A DNA stretch of 58,634 nucleotides from Clostridiales bacterium DTU083 (GCA_001512915.1 LFTC01000040.1:1-58634), one strand, 5' to 3'; positions 8,307-17,374 are shown, counted from the first letter of the stretch. Translations and numbers: made by a program. Notes: generated by a model from the letters alone, not told the origin.

Positions 8307-9155
8307 TTAATTCCCATTCCACATGAAAACATAATCATTGAGGTTAACTCCAAGCAGGTCAGCATTTACAGGACATTTCGCCTTTAATAAAAAGAATATT
8401 CTTCTTTGTTCTTCAATTAATGATTCAAAATTGCCCTGGCCTTTACTTATGACAATATCCGCTTTATGATAAATGTCCAGAAATTCTTCGCTGCATTCAC
8501 TCAGTATAGTACCTGGCGCATTACAGCCGGTTGAAATAAGAGTTGCGCATTCTTCCAGCCCTGATGCCAGTGCATCTTCGATGGTTGCATCATTAATAAT
8601 TGGTTCGCTGCGTACAGCATAAAATATATCCAGCTCTCCAAGTACGGAAATTAATATCCTGTCAAATACGGTTTCACCGGCATTATCGCCAATGATCAAA
8701 ACACTTTTGGCACTCTTAAGGTCCTCTTTCAATTTATCAACATGGCAGACAGCAAACTCCCTACCCAGCTCTTCCATTACAGATTGCTCTACATCCACAT
8801 CGCTGTAGACACCCAGGTCAATTATATTGCCCGTGGCTGCTATTTTCAGGGCCCAGTATAACTTGTTTTCTTTCCTGGATAAAAAATCCTGCAATTGAGG
8901 AAGAATTTTTAAAGATTCTTCTATATTCTTCTGTTTAATCTCTTTGTAAGGATCCAAAACTCCGGTATGCTTAACCAAGAGCTGATGCAATTCCCTGCCT
9001 AATACAGGCGGCTTACCAAAACGCTTGTAGTCAGCAATCAGCTGTACAGCCTCGCACATTATCTTTTCCTGCTTATCGGCTTCATCAGTTGCCAGCCTGG
9101 ATGCTTCCAGTATTTGCTGAAGATTACAAGGCAGGCAATCTAGTTTCATCTCCAA
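8307..9155 (-). CDS. DUF89/ARMT1-like metal-dependent phosphatase family protein
   Basis: This 282-residue protein belongs to the DUF89 family. Known members are metal-dependent phosphatases thought to clear damaged sugar phosphates. Visible marks are the N-terminal DCLPCNLQQ, the metal-site motif GDNAGETVFDR (about 165-176), and SKGQGNFESL (about 238-247). The N-terminal CxxC is typical of the bacterial/archaeal branch. The TTG at 9155 is taken as start because AGGAGG lies ten bases upstream. The ATG two codons later has no better site. The gene stands alone between lplA and degV. The true substrate is unknown. Confidence 0.85.
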   Translation of the reverse strand: MEMKLDCLPCNLQQILEASRLATDEADKQEKIMCEAVQLIADYKRFGKPPVLGRELHQLLVKHTGVLDPYKEIKQKNIEESLKILPQLQDFLSRKENKLYWALKIAATGNIIDLGVYSDVDVEQSVMEELGREFAVCHVDKLKEDLKSAKSVLIIGDNAGETVFDRILISVLGELDIFYAVRSEPIINDATIEDALASGLEECATLISTGCNAPGTILSECSEEFLDIYHKADIVISKGQGNFESLIEEQRRIFFLLKAKCPVNADLLGVNLNDYVFMWNGN

Positions 9156-9291
9156 TTATCGTATACCTCCTATATGTTTTTATAACATTGAAGCAGTCGG
9201 CATTAAAGCCGACTAGACAGCAAATAAACATACTTGCCAACCATACTGAGTTTAAATCAATTAATTAAATATGTCAAATTACCTTCTTTGT

Positions 9292-9320
9292 TTGATTTGC
9301 AAATTGACTTTTGATAAAAT
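9292..9320 (+). promoter_or_regulatory. Probable promoter of the degV gene
   Basis: TTGATT (9292-9297) and TAAAAT (9315-9320) are 17 bases apart. The implied start near 9327 leaves a short leader to the ATG at 9346. Confidence 0.5.
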
Positions 9321-9345
9321 ATTTTGTAAAAAGGAGGAATTTTTT

Positions 9346-10215
9346 ATGGCAAAATTTTGTATAGCTACCGATTCCGGTTGTGATCTGCCCATGTCTTTAT
9401 GCAAAGAAAGAAATATTTATCCTTTACAAATGCCCTATTATATTGGTGACGAAGAATTCTTGGATACTATGAATCATGAAGATTTCAAAGAGTTTTATGA
9501 CAGAATAAGAAAGGGAGCAGTTCCCAGAACAAGCCAGGTTAATGTATATGAATTTATAGAATTTTGGGAAAGCCTTTTACCGCTGAATCTGCCAATTGTA
9601 CATATATGCCTGGGCAGTGGAATCTCCGGCACTTATTCAAACGGCCTCCAGGCTGTGGAGCAAATGAAAGAAAAGTATCCGGGTCAGGAGATATATTTAG
9701 TTGATTCCACCCTGGCTTCCGTAGGTTATGGAATGCTTGCTTTAAAAGCAGCAGAAATGAGAGATGAGGGAAAAACCGCTCAGGAATGTGTAGAATGGCT
9801 GGAAAAGCATAAGATAGAGATAAATACTTACTATACTACCGACAATTTGGAGTACCTCCATCGCAGCGGCCGAGTAAGCCGTGCCGGCGCAATAATAGGT
9901 TCAGCGCTGAAGATTAATCCTATATTAAACCTGGACAAGGAAGGGCATTTAATTGTACAGGAAAAAATCAGAGGGAAAAAGGCAACCATAAAGAGGATCC
10001 ATAATATCGTCAGGGAATTGGTAGTGAACCCCCATGAACAGACCCTTTATATTTGCCATTCAGATATACCAGAAAAAGCTAAGGAATTTGGAGAAGGCCT
10101 TAAAGATGATATAGGTTTCAAAGATGTTTACTATACGTATATTGGCACTACAATAGGCACTCATGCAGGGCCAGGGCTTATGGCAGCATTCTTCTTTGGG
10201 AAACCGAGGACATAA
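9346..10215 (+). CDS. DegV-family fatty-acid-binding protein
   Basis: DegV/FakB proteins hold a fatty acid and present it to the kinase FakA, feeding exogenous fatty acids into phospholipid synthesis. The 289-residue product has the N-terminal IATDSGCDLP, the acyl-carboxylate loop SGISGTYSNG, YLHRSGRVSRAGA, and a C-terminal HAGPGLMAAFF. The ATG at 9346 has AAGGAGG eight bases upstream; the frame is open further back but crosses the likely promoter. Next comes an alpha/beta hydrolase 20 bases downstream, a plausible lipase partner. No fakA is in the window. Whether it feeds a FakA kinase is inference. Confidence 0.9.
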   Translation: MAKFCIATDSGCDLPMSLCKERNIYPLQMPYYIGDEEFLDTMNHEDFKEFYDRIRKGAVPRTSQVNVYEFIEFWESLLPLNLPIVHICLGSGISGTYSNGLQAVEQMKEKYPGQEIYLVDSTLASVGYGMLALKAAEMRDEGKTAQECVEWLEKHKIEINTYYTTDNLEYLHRSGRVSRAGAIIGSALKINPILNLDKEGHLIVQEKIRGKKATIKRIHNIVRELVVNPHEQTLYICHSDIPEKAKEFGEGLKDDIGFKDVYYTYIGTTIGTHAGPGLMAAFFFGKPRT

Positions 10216-10235
10216 GATGAAGGGAGAATCCTGTT

Positions 10236-11162
10236 TTGGGTTATGAAAACTTTTTTGTTGCCAACCAGGACGGCCACAACCTGTGCCTGTATAAATGGAC
10301 GCCCAAAGATAAGAACAATGCTGCCGGAATCGTACAAATAGCCCACGGCATGGCTGAATGGGCCGGCAGATATAATTATTTTGCAGAAAAGTTGACTGAA
10401 GCAGGCTACATAGTGTATGCACATGATCACAGGGGCCACGGAAAAACGGCAAAAGATGCAGAAAACATCGGATTTCTGGGAGAAGACGGTTTTAACGGTA
10501 TGGTAAGGGATCTTAGATTAGTTCATAACCTTATCAACGAAAAACACCCCGATCTGCCAGTCATTCTATTTGGACACAGCATGGGTTCGTTTCTGGCTCA
10601 GAGTTATATATGCCAATATGGCAACATACTTAAGGGAGTTATTCTCTCGGGCAGCAATGGAGAGCATGGTTCCATATTAAATCTGGGCATTCTGATCGCT
10701 AAAATTCAGATGATGTTGTTTGGCAGTAAAGCCAAAAGTAAACTGCTAAACAGCATTACATTCGGGCTTTACAATAAGCCATTCAAACCCTGCCGCACTC
10801 CCTTCGACTGGCTGAGCCGTGATGCATCGGAAGTAGACAAGTATATAGGTGATCCTTACTGTGGAGGTATTTTTACAACTAGTTTCTTTTATGACTTCTT
10901 TAAAGGTTTAAAAACCTTACATGATCCTTACAAATTAGACCAAATTCCTAAAAGTCTTCCAATTCTTATCCTTTCAGGAAGCAGAGATCCGGTAAGTGAG
11001 TTCGGTAATGGCGTTGCCAGGCTGGCAGAATCATATCGTAAGCTTGGATTAACGGATGTAACACTAAAGATATATGAAAAAGCCCGGCATGAACTTCTCA
11101 ATGAACTGAACAAAGATGAAGTAATTGCAGATATAATCCATTGGTTGAAAGAAAAGAATTAA
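10236..11162 (+). CDS. Alpha/beta hydrolase, monoacylglycerol lipase-like
   Basis: This 308-residue hydrolase has the serine hydrolase triad in order: the nucleophile elbow GHSMGSF, the acid in LSGSRDPVS, and the His in KARHELLNE. AHGMAEWAGRYNYFAEKLTEAG and HDHRGHGKT are typical of the lysophospholipase/monoglyceride lipase branch (Hydrolase_4). No signal peptide is seen, so it should act in the cytoplasm or at the inner membrane face. The TTG at 10236 follows AGGGAGAA by about eight bases. It lies 20 bases after degV, and the pair could release and then bind fatty acids. The coupling is inferred from position only. Confidence 0.88.
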   Translation: MGYENFFVANQDGHNLCLYKWTPKDKNNAAGIVQIAHGMAEWAGRYNYFAEKLTEAGYIVYAHDHRGHGKTAKDAENIGFLGEDGFNGMVRDLRLVHNLINEKHPDLPVILFGHSMGSFLAQSYICQYGNILKGVILSGSNGEHGSILNLGILIAKIQMMLFGSKAKSKLLNSITFGLYNKPFKPCRTPFDWLSRDASEVDKYIGDPYCGGIFTTSFFYDFFKGLKTLHDPYKLDQIPKSLPILILSGSRDPVSEFGNGVARLAESYRKLGLTDVTLKIYEKARHELLNELNKDEVIADIIHWLKEKN

Positions 11163-11270
11163 CCTCTTTATAGCGCGCTCTTTGGATCGTGCAGTATATT
11201 TTCGTTTATGGCATTCAACTGGCAAAAATACATTAAAAATCCAATGCCGCCTCATAGAAACAATGTTTAT

Positions 11271-13322
11271 CTAATTATTGGAATAATCTATGATAAAGTT
11301 TCGTACTTTTTCAACAGCTGCCTTGCTTCCGCCTTTGTCCTTTGCATTTTCAATCATCAGCGAAATTATATAAGGAGTATTTTCATTTTTATCGATTGCA
11401 ACAAACCAGCCCAGCTCATCCAAGCCGTTATTCTCACCATCGCCGGGTACTTCTGCAGTGCCGGTTTTGCCGGCTAATGTTTTTCCAGGAATATATGCAT
11501 CATGGCCGGTTCCTTCCTCATTCTCCACAGCTTGTATAAGGAAATCAAAAATCTCGCCGGCTGTTTCTTCGGAGATTATCTTTTTCTTGTCCGGATCAGC
11601 ATTGTCAGCAATTAGGCGGGGATTTACAATATTGCCTTCGTTTACAAATACCGAATATGCCTTATTCAAATTCAAGATATTAACCAGTATTTCACCTTGG
11701 CCATAACCTGTATCGGCTAATAACACATCATTAGAAATGCGTGCTTCATTGGCAAGCTGTGAATCCTTTACTCCGTATCGCAAAGGAAGCGGCTCTCCTA
11801 TACCGAAATCTTTGGCTTTTTGTATAAACGTATCCCCTCCAATCATTAACGCCAATTGAGCAAAATAAATATTATCTGAATATACCATTGCTTTTTCCAT
11901 ATCAATCGGCCTGCCTGGGTCTTTTACCCTGGTTACATAGTGATTACCCCAGGATGTATCCTTTTGCCATTTAAATCCTTCAACATCAATCGTATAATTC
12001 TTATCAACTATTTTCTCGTTTAAAGCAATGGCTGCCGTTATGGGCTTAAATGTCGAACCTGGTGAATAAACCTGAGTAAATCTGTTAAGAAGCGGTTTGT
12101 CTTTATTCTCCTGAAGTTCTTTCAACTCATCTTGTCCAATTCCCAGGATAAACCTATTTGGATCATAAGAAGGGCTGCTTACCAGGGCTAATATTTCTCC
12201 GGTTTTGTAGTTCATAACCGCAGCTGTGCCCGGTTCGCCCTGAAGATATTTGTAGAGTTTGGCCTGTAAATCTATATCAATGGTAAGTCTTAAGTCTTCA
12301 CCGTTTACCGTTTCCTGCTCAAATAACACCTCTTTTTCCTTACCTTCTTTATTGACAATTGATATCTTACTGCCGGGCTTACCCATCAATGATTCATTAA
12401 AAATATACTCCAGGCCTGACCTGCCTATTCTGTCATTTGCTGTAAAGCCAAGCTTTTCCCATTCCTCTAATTCTTCTTCATTCATATAACCCAGATAACC
12501 TGTCAGGTGGGCTGCTGTGTCTTTATAGGGATAAACCCTCTCCTCAATCTCCATATATGTAGCACCTGGGTTTTTTGCGTGGATTGCTTCTATAAGGTTC
12601 TGCTGGTCTTTGGGTATCTTCTTTAGGTCTACAAATGTATCGTCTTTTACCCATGAAAGTTCCAGCCTGTCATTAATGTATTGCTCGGATATATCAAAGG
12701 TTTCAGATAATTCTTTAATGATCTGATCCTTCATATCCCCCAGCCTGCCTGGCACAATTCCCACCTGAATTGCCACACCATTTTCCGCCAGTTTCTTGCC
12801 ATTACGATCCAGTATTTCTCCCCTGACCGGCATTGATGTAATTGATGTATGGACCGTATCGCCTTCCTCAAACCCATCATATATTAAGTTATAATCCCAT
12901 AAAATCTTCCATTCCTTTTTGTCATCTGCATCTTCTTCCACGAGTATAATTCTTGTTTCATATGACTTGATGCCATATTCAGTATTTAGTTCTACACTAA
13001 CAGGAAGGCTGTCTGATTCTCCATTCCTAATTTGCTTATTTAATTCATCTTCACTTTCTAAAAGCTGTAAAGTAACAGATTGAACTTTTATTCCATTATA
13101 AAAATCCCGGTATGCATTTATAAAATCCGATCTTGATATATCTATCTTATTTTGACTTGATATCAAATCGTACATGGTATCAAAGTCCATTTTACTCCAA
13201 GCGTCTGCATATTGATTAAACAGCTCAACAGGTTCCTCATTCTCACTGCATCCAGAGTATAATATCATTGTAATAATAACTGCTATAAATAAAACCGTTT
13301 TCCATAAACGTTTTATATGCAT
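11271..13322 (-). CDS. MecA-like penicillin-binding transpeptidase, lipoprotein
   Basis: This class B penicillin-binding protein cross-links peptidoglycan. It opens with a basic region, a hydrophobic helix and a lipobox (LYSGC), so it is probably lipid-anchored. Residues about 30-140 resemble the NTF2-like MecA N-terminal domain (NQYADAWSKMDFDTMY). A dimerisation domain and the transpeptidase domain follow, with STFK (S423), YSDN and KTGTAE. This architecture is shared by MecA/PBP2a and Bacillus PBP3, some of which bind beta-lactams poorly; resistance here is not shown. The ATG at 13322 is preferred over 13328 because GGTGGG then lies six bases upstream. It follows the aminotransferase gene by 35 bases. 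Confidence 0.92.
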   Translation of the reverse strand: MHIKRLWKTVLFIAVIITMILYSGCSENEEPVELFNQYADAWSKMDFDTMYDLISSQNKIDISRSDFINAYRDFYNGIKVQSVTLQLLESEDELNKQIRNGESDSLPVSVELNTEYGIKSYETRIILVEEDADDKKEWKILWDYNLIYDGFEEGDTVHTSITSMPVRGEILDRNGKKLAENGVAIQVGIVPGRLGDMKDQIIKELSETFDISEQYINDRLELSWVKDDTFVDLKKIPKDQQNLIEAIHAKNPGATYMEIEERVYPYKDTAAHLTGYLGYMNEEELEEWEKLGFTANDRIGRSGLEYIFNESLMGKPGSKISIVNKEGKEKEVLFEQETVNGEDLRLTIDIDLQAKLYKYLQGEPGTAAVMNYKTGEILALVSSPSYDPNRFILGIGQDELKELQENKDKPLLNRFTQVYSPGSTFKPITAAIALNEKIVDKNYTIDVEGFKWQKDTSWGNHYVTRVKDPGRPIDMEKAMVYSDNIYFAQLALMIGGDTFIQKAKDFGIGEPLPLRYGVKDSQLANEARISNDVLLADTGYGQGEILVNILNLNKAYSVFVNEGNIVNPRLIADNADPDKKKIISEETAGEIFDFLIQAVENEEGTGHDAYIPGKTLAGKTGTAEVPGDGENNGLDELGWFVAIDKNENTPYIISLMIENAKDKGGSKAAVEKVRNFIIDYSNN

Positions 13323-13357
13323 CTCCATCCCACCTTGTTGGAATTTAATCTTATGAT

Positions 13358-14530
13358 TCAGATTGCTCCAAAAGCACTTGACAGTTGTTCTAAAGCTTTA
13401 TAGAGAAGGGATCTGGGCAAAGCTATATTCATGCGATAATAACCTTTACCTTCCACTCCGAACATAGAACCTTTATTCATCCATATTTTAGCTTTATTAA
13501 TAAGTATATTTTCCAACTCATTCTCACCCAGCTTATATTTTCGGAAATCCATCCAAAGCAAATAGGTACCCTGTGGATCCGAAAGCGTAATTTCAGGCAT
13601 TTTCCTGGTCAAAAAGCTTTTAACAAAACTTATATTGCCTTCCAGATATAAATTCAGCTCATCCAGCCAGTCAGCTCCATATTTGTACGCAGCCTGACAT
13701 GCTGCTGAAGCTATTAAATTGATGTGACTGTATCCACTTCTTTTCATTTCTTCCTTAAATTTATCTCTTATTGCTTTATTTGCAATGAAAATGTTTGCTG
13801 CCTGCAATCCTGCCAGATTAAAGGTTTTGCTGGGCGCAGTGCAGGTTATGGTATTGTCAAGGAATTCTTTCTTGAGACTTGCGAACATATAATGGCGGCC
13901 TTGAAAGACAAAGTCGCAATGTATTTCATCAGCCACTACTATTACATCATGCTTTAAGCATATTTCTCCCAGTTTATTAAGCTCATCTTTGCTCCATACT
14001 CTGCTGACAGGATTGTGCGGACTGCAGAGAAGAAACAGTTTTACATTGTTCTCAACGATTTTTGCTTCAAAATCATCAAAATCAATTGAATATCTTCCAT
14101 TAACATTGACCAATGGGCTGTTAACTAGTTTTCTTTTGTTAACTCTGATTAAATTAGAAAACGGATGATAAACAGGTCTCTGAATTAAAATGCTGTCGCC
14201 AGGGTCAGTTAATGCACGGATGGCCGTTGCCAATGCATACACCACTCCCGGGGTTTGGATCAGCCATTCATATTCCGTGTTCCAGTTAAACCGGCTGCTG
14301 AACCAATTATACACGGCTTCAAAGCATTTATATGGGTTGCTCGGATAACCGAAAACACCATGCCGGGCTGCTTTGATAACAGCTTCTATCACAGCAGGCG
14401 GCGACTGGAAATCCATGTCAGCTACCCACATAGGAATTACATCTTCCGGCATGCCCTCTCTAATTGAAAAATCATATTTTATGGCATTCGTTCCCCTTCT
14501 GTTTATGAGTTTATCAAAATTATATTTCAC
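13358..14530 (-). CDS. PatB/MalY-type PLP-dependent C-S lyase (aminotransferase class I/II fold)
   Basis: These enzymes cleave cystathionine or cysteine-like thioethers. The N-terminus MKYNFDKLINRRGTNAIKYD is the classic start of the MalY/PatB family. WVADMDFQSPPAV, LCSPHNPVSRVW, VVADEIHCDF and the PLP-lysine segment TAPSKTFNLAGLQ follow. The GTG at 14530 is chosen because GAAGGAG lies ten bases before it and the family N-terminus begins there. An upstream TTG is in frame but coincides with the predicted transcript start. The gene has its own promoter and is followed by the PBP gene. A perfect FNR-type palindrome lies upstream. It could also be annotated as a cystathionine beta-lyase; the substrate is not certain. 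Confidence 0.9.
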   Translation of the reverse strand: MKYNFDKLINRRGTNAIKYDFSIREGMPEDVIPMWVADMDFQSPPAVIEAVIKAARHGVFGYPSNPYKCFEAVYNWFSSRFNWNTEYEWLIQTPGVVYALATAIRALTDPGDSILIQRPVYHPFSNLIRVNKRKLVNSPLVNVNGRYSIDFDDFEAKIVENNVKLFLLCSPHNPVSRVWSKDELNKLGEICLKHDVIVVADEIHCDFVFQGRHYMFASLKKEFLDNTITCTAPSKTFNLAGLQAANIFIANKAIRDKFKEEMKRSGYSHINLIASAACQAAYKYGADWLDELNLYLEGNISFVKSFLTRKMPEITLSDPQGTYLLWMDFRKYKLGENELENILINKAKIWMNKGSMFGVEGKGYYRMNIALPRSLLYKALEQLSSAFGAI

Positions 14531-14567
14531 TTTCGCATATCTCTCCTTCGAAGTGTCTGACAATCAT

Positions 14568-14596
14568 AATATAGCATTATCCGCCTGATCAAACAA
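14568..14596 (-). promoter_or_regulatory. Promoter of the patB-like gene
   Basis: On the minus strand TTGTTT (14596-14591) and TATATT (14573-14568) are 17 bases apart. The predicted transcript start is near 14561, which supports the GTG start at 14530. Confidence 0.6.
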
Positions 14597-14602
14597 CCAA
14601 AA

Positions 14603-14639
14603 AACCGCCAATCGGATTTATTGATTCCGATCAACGGTT
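14603..14639 (-). terminator. Terminator after metK
   Basis: On the minus strand AACCGTTGATCGG pairs imperfectly with CCGATTGGCGGTT and is followed by TTTT. It ends the radical SAM/metK transcript. The 14621-14634 palindrome overlaps its second half. Confidence 0.75.
14621..14634. promoter_or_regulatory. Perfect FNR-type palindrome TTGATTCCGATCAA
   Basis: The sequence matches TTGAT-N4-ATCAA exactly. Its centre lies about 66 bases upstream of the predicted start of the patB-like transcript, near the range used by upstream-bound FNR. The window encodes an FNR-like protein with the matching E-x-x-S-R helix. It also forms part of the metK terminator stem and loop, so the match could be incidental. 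Confidence 0.4.
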
Positions 14640-14666
14640 TATAACAATAATAATTGCATATACCTG

Positions 14667-15815
14667 TTACAATAATTTGCTCAGTTGATCTGCCAGATCA
14701 CACTTTTCCCAAGGCATATCTTTGGCATTCTCACCAAAATGCCCATAACAGGCAAGTTTTGAATAGATTGGGCGATTGAGTTTAAGCCTTCTTATAATTG
14801 CCATCGGCCGCATATCAATATTACGCAGAATAGCTTTCTTTACTCTCTCCATGGGAATCCGGCCTGTGTTGAAATCATCTATGTTAAAAGCCACCGGTTC
14901 GGCAAGCCCTATAGCATAGCTTATTTGTACTTCGCATCTGTCGGCAATATCGGATGCAACTATATTTTTAGCTAAATATCTTGCCATGTATGCGCCGCTT
15001 CGGTCTACTTTCGTGGCATCCTTGCCAGAAAGCGAACCTCCGCCGCATCGCGCGTATCCTCCATAAGTGTCTACCATGTTTTTTCTCCCTGTAAGCCCGG
15101 TATCTGCTGCCGGACCGCCTATAACAAATCTGCCGGCCGGGTTGATGTAAATTGTAGTTTTATGATCCAGCATGGCTTCGGGCAATACAGGCAGGATTAC
15201 ATATTCCTCTATATCTTTCCGCAATTGCTCTATTGATATATGATCATAATGCTGCGCTGAAACAATTACCGATGCAATGCGCTTTGGCCTGCCATGTTCA
15301 TATTCAACTGTAATCTGGGTTTTGCCATCCGGGCGTATATATGGCAATTTGCCTGACATTCTGACTTCATCAAGCCTGCGGGCCAGCTTATGTGCATATT
15401 CTATTGGAAAAGGCATCAGGTTTTTTGTTTCCCTGCAAGCAAACCCAATCATGGTGCCCTGGTCCCCTGCTCCGCAGTCAAGCGGTTCCTTCTTTTGCAG
15501 ACTTCGGACAATATCGGGTGACTGATCATGAATATCTACGCTTATACTGCATGTTCTAGAATCGAATCCGGCATCTACTTCCGTATAACCAGTAATTGCA
15601 ATCACTTCTCTTGCCACAGCCTCATAGTCTACAGAAGAATTTGCACTGATTTCGCCCATGATATGCAGCTTGTTTTTGGTTGCTGTAACCTCACAGGCAA
15701 CATGGCCCAAAGGATCCTGATACAGGATTTCATCCAGGATGCTGTCTGCTATTCTGTCACATAACTTATCAGGGTGCCCGCATGTTACCGATTCTGAGGT
15801 AAAATACGAAAGCAT
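14667..15815 (-). CDS. metK: Divergent S-adenosylmethionine synthetase
   Basis: MetK makes SAM from methionine and ATP. The 382-residue product is collinear with the family: FTSESVT-GHPDK, GAGDQG, RPDGKTQVT-like RPDGKTQITVEY, INPAGRFVIGGP, LTGRKNMVDTYGGYAR and SGKDATKVDRS. Several nearly invariant residues differ. The Glu before GHPDK is Cys12, the His after YGGYAR is Cys257, GGPxGDxG reads GGPAADTG, and AFSGKDP reads SLSGKDA. The catalytic GHPDK His and the KVDRS stretch are kept, so it may still be active. It starts 43 bases after the radical SAM gene, suggesting dedicated SAM supply or a changed substrate. A second, orthodox metK elsewhere would support a special role. Confidence 0.9.
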   Translation of the reverse strand: MLSYFTSESVTCGHPDKLCDRIADSILDEILYQDPLGHVACEVTATKNKLHIMGEISANSSVDYEAVAREVIAITGYTEVDAGFDSRTCSISVDIHDQSPDIVRSLQKKEPLDCGAGDQGTMIGFACRETKNLMPFPIEYAHKLARRLDEVRMSGKLPYIRPDGKTQITVEYEHGRPKRIASVIVSAQHYDHISIEQLRKDIEEYVILPVLPEAMLDHKTTIYINPAGRFVIGGPAADTGLTGRKNMVDTYGGYARCGGGSLSGKDATKVDRSGAYMARYLAKNIVASDIADRCEVQISYAIGLAEPVAFNIDDFNTGRIPMERVKKAILRNIDMRPMAIIRRLKLNRPIYSKLACYGHFGENAKDMPWEKCDLADQLSKLL

Positions 15816-15858
15816 ATTGCATCATCCAAATATTCAATTCTTCTGGATTAGTGTCTAA

Positions 15859-17202
15859 TCAGGCATGAGGCTGCTTATTCCATAATCTGTCAGCTACAAC
15901 TGCCCATTTCTCTGCTGCGGGCATACACTTATTGCAAAAATCCCTCGCTTCTTCAGGAGAAGCCATATCAGTTGAATAAGCACCGGTGCTTTCCACCATT
16001 TCTGCAAGCTTTGGAGGATTATCCAAGGCCGGACATGGACGCAGCATATTTGAATTAAAGGGCTGATTTTCCTTATATGCCTGGAAAAATGGTGACCTGT
16101 AGGCTTCTATAAGAGTCTTTTCCCTGATGTTTGAATCTGAATAGTGTATAAATGCACAAGGTTCTATATCCCCGTTGGCATTAATATGAATATATGATCT
16201 TCCCCCTGCGATACAGCCATTCACATATTCACCGTCATTCCAGAAATCGATAGTGAAAATGGGCTTGGTTTCGCGGAATTTGCGTATCTGGTGATACATA
16301 AATTCACGTTGCTCAGGCGTTACCAAAAGCTCCGGAACTGCATCAGTGCCTACCGGCATGTAGGTAAACAACCATGCAAATTTAGCACCCATTTCTATCA
16401 TGTAATCAAAGAATTCTTCACTGCCTATTTGTTCTGTATTCTGACTTGTATAACAACAGGAAATGCCAAATAACAGTTTTCTTTCTTTCAGTCTCCTCAT
16501 GGCTGCGATTACCGCCTGATAAGTACCCTTTCCGCGGCGAGAATCAGTGGCTTCTTCAAAACCTTCAACGCTGATCGCCGGTACAAAGTTGCCCACTCTC
16601 AGCATCTCATCTGCAAATTCATCATCGATAAGCGTTCCATTGGTGAAAGCCACAAATGCACAGTCATCATGTTTTTCACACAGACGAATAATATCTTTCT
16701 TTCTTACCAACGGTTCGCCGCCTGAGTATAAATAAAAATAAGTACCATGTTCCTTGCCCTGACGAATAATATCATCAAGCTCTTCAAAAGACAGGTTCAT
16801 CTTTTGTCCGTATTCGGATGCCCAGCAGCCGGTACATTCCAAATTACAGGCTGAAGTTGGATCCATTAAAATAGCCCAGGGAATATTGCAGTCATACTTT
16901 TCTTTGTATTTCCTCTGCACTTCGTTTCCCAACATGCTTCCATTGATAACTAAGCTGTCAAATAATTTTTTCCGCTGGTTGGCATCAATTTCAGTCCACA
17001 CGCTTTTTAAAAGGCGAGACCAGTTATTGTCAGGATCATTAATAACTGATTTAACCGCCTTTACCTGCGGCGCAATTGAGCCTTTCTTATCGATTTTTTC
17101 CAGCCAATCAAGCAATTTAGGAATGTTTTCGTCTGGATCCCTCTCAATATACTTATAGGCTGCTTTTAATCCCATAGCTTTAACTCTGGCAGAAATATCC
17201 AT
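15859..17202 (-). CDS. Radical SAM protein of unknown function
   Basis: This 447-residue protein has the radical SAM cluster motif CNLECTGC (C-x3-C-x2-C; about residues 118-125), the SAM-binding GGEP (YSGGEPL) and a TIM-barrel body. After the barrel come CIAGGRSYIHINANGDIEPCAFIHYSDSN, then cysteines in RPCPALDNP and a final DFCNKCMP. This suggests a SPASM-like auxiliary cluster. The N-terminal 100 residues are helical and have no obvious relative. The ATG at 17202 follows AAAGGAGTGG. Downstream is a divergent metK; upstream is a TetR regulator. No short precursor peptide gene is visible nearby, so a peptide-modifying role is not indicated. The substrate is unknown. Confidence 0.88.
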   Translation of the reverse strand: MDISARVKAMGLKAAYKYIERDPDENIPKLLDWLEKIDKKGSIAPQVKAVKSVINDPDNNWSRLLKSVWTEIDANQRKKLFDSLVINGSMLGNEVQRKYKEKYDCNIPWAILMDPTSACNLECTGCWASEYGQKMNLSFEELDDIIRQGKEHGTYFYLYSGGEPLVRKKDIIRLCEKHDDCAFVAFTNGTLIDDEFADEMLRVGNFVPAISVEGFEEATDSRRGKGTYQAVIAAMRRLKERKLLFGISCCYTSQNTEQIGSEEFFDYMIEMGAKFAWLFTYMPVGTDAVPELLVTPEQREFMYHQIRKFRETKPIFTIDFWNDGEYVNGCIAGGRSYIHINANGDIEPCAFIHYSDSNIREKTLIEAYRSPFFQAYKENQPFNSNMLRPCPALDNPPKLAEMVESTGAYSTDMASPEEARDFCNKCMPAAEKWAVVADRLWNKQPHA

Positions 17203-17299
17203 AAACGAACCACTCCTTTCTAAAAGAAAGTACTGCCTGATTTAATTATATTTAAATAGATACTATATAGCCATGTATAAATAAATTGAATTGTATGAA

Positions 17300-17311
17300 A
17301 TTTGCACAAAT
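17300..17311. promoter_or_regulatory. Small palindrome in the TetR/radical SAM gap
   Basis: ATTTGCACAAAT is a 5-2-5 inverted repeat. A further TGCAAAT half lies at about 17334-17340. It sits about 100 bases before the radical SAM gene and just after tetR, so it could be an operator. In such AT-rich DNA this may be chance. Confidence 0.25.
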
Positions 17312-17374
17312 CATGCCCTTTGCCCAATTTTTATGCAAATCGAATAAAATGTTTGAATTTTTAGCAAATAATCA

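Noticed and set aside
15816-15858. SAM riboswitch before metK
   Set aside because: The gap to the radical SAM gene is only 43 bases, too short for any SAM riboswitch, and no such motif is seen before the radical SAM gene either.
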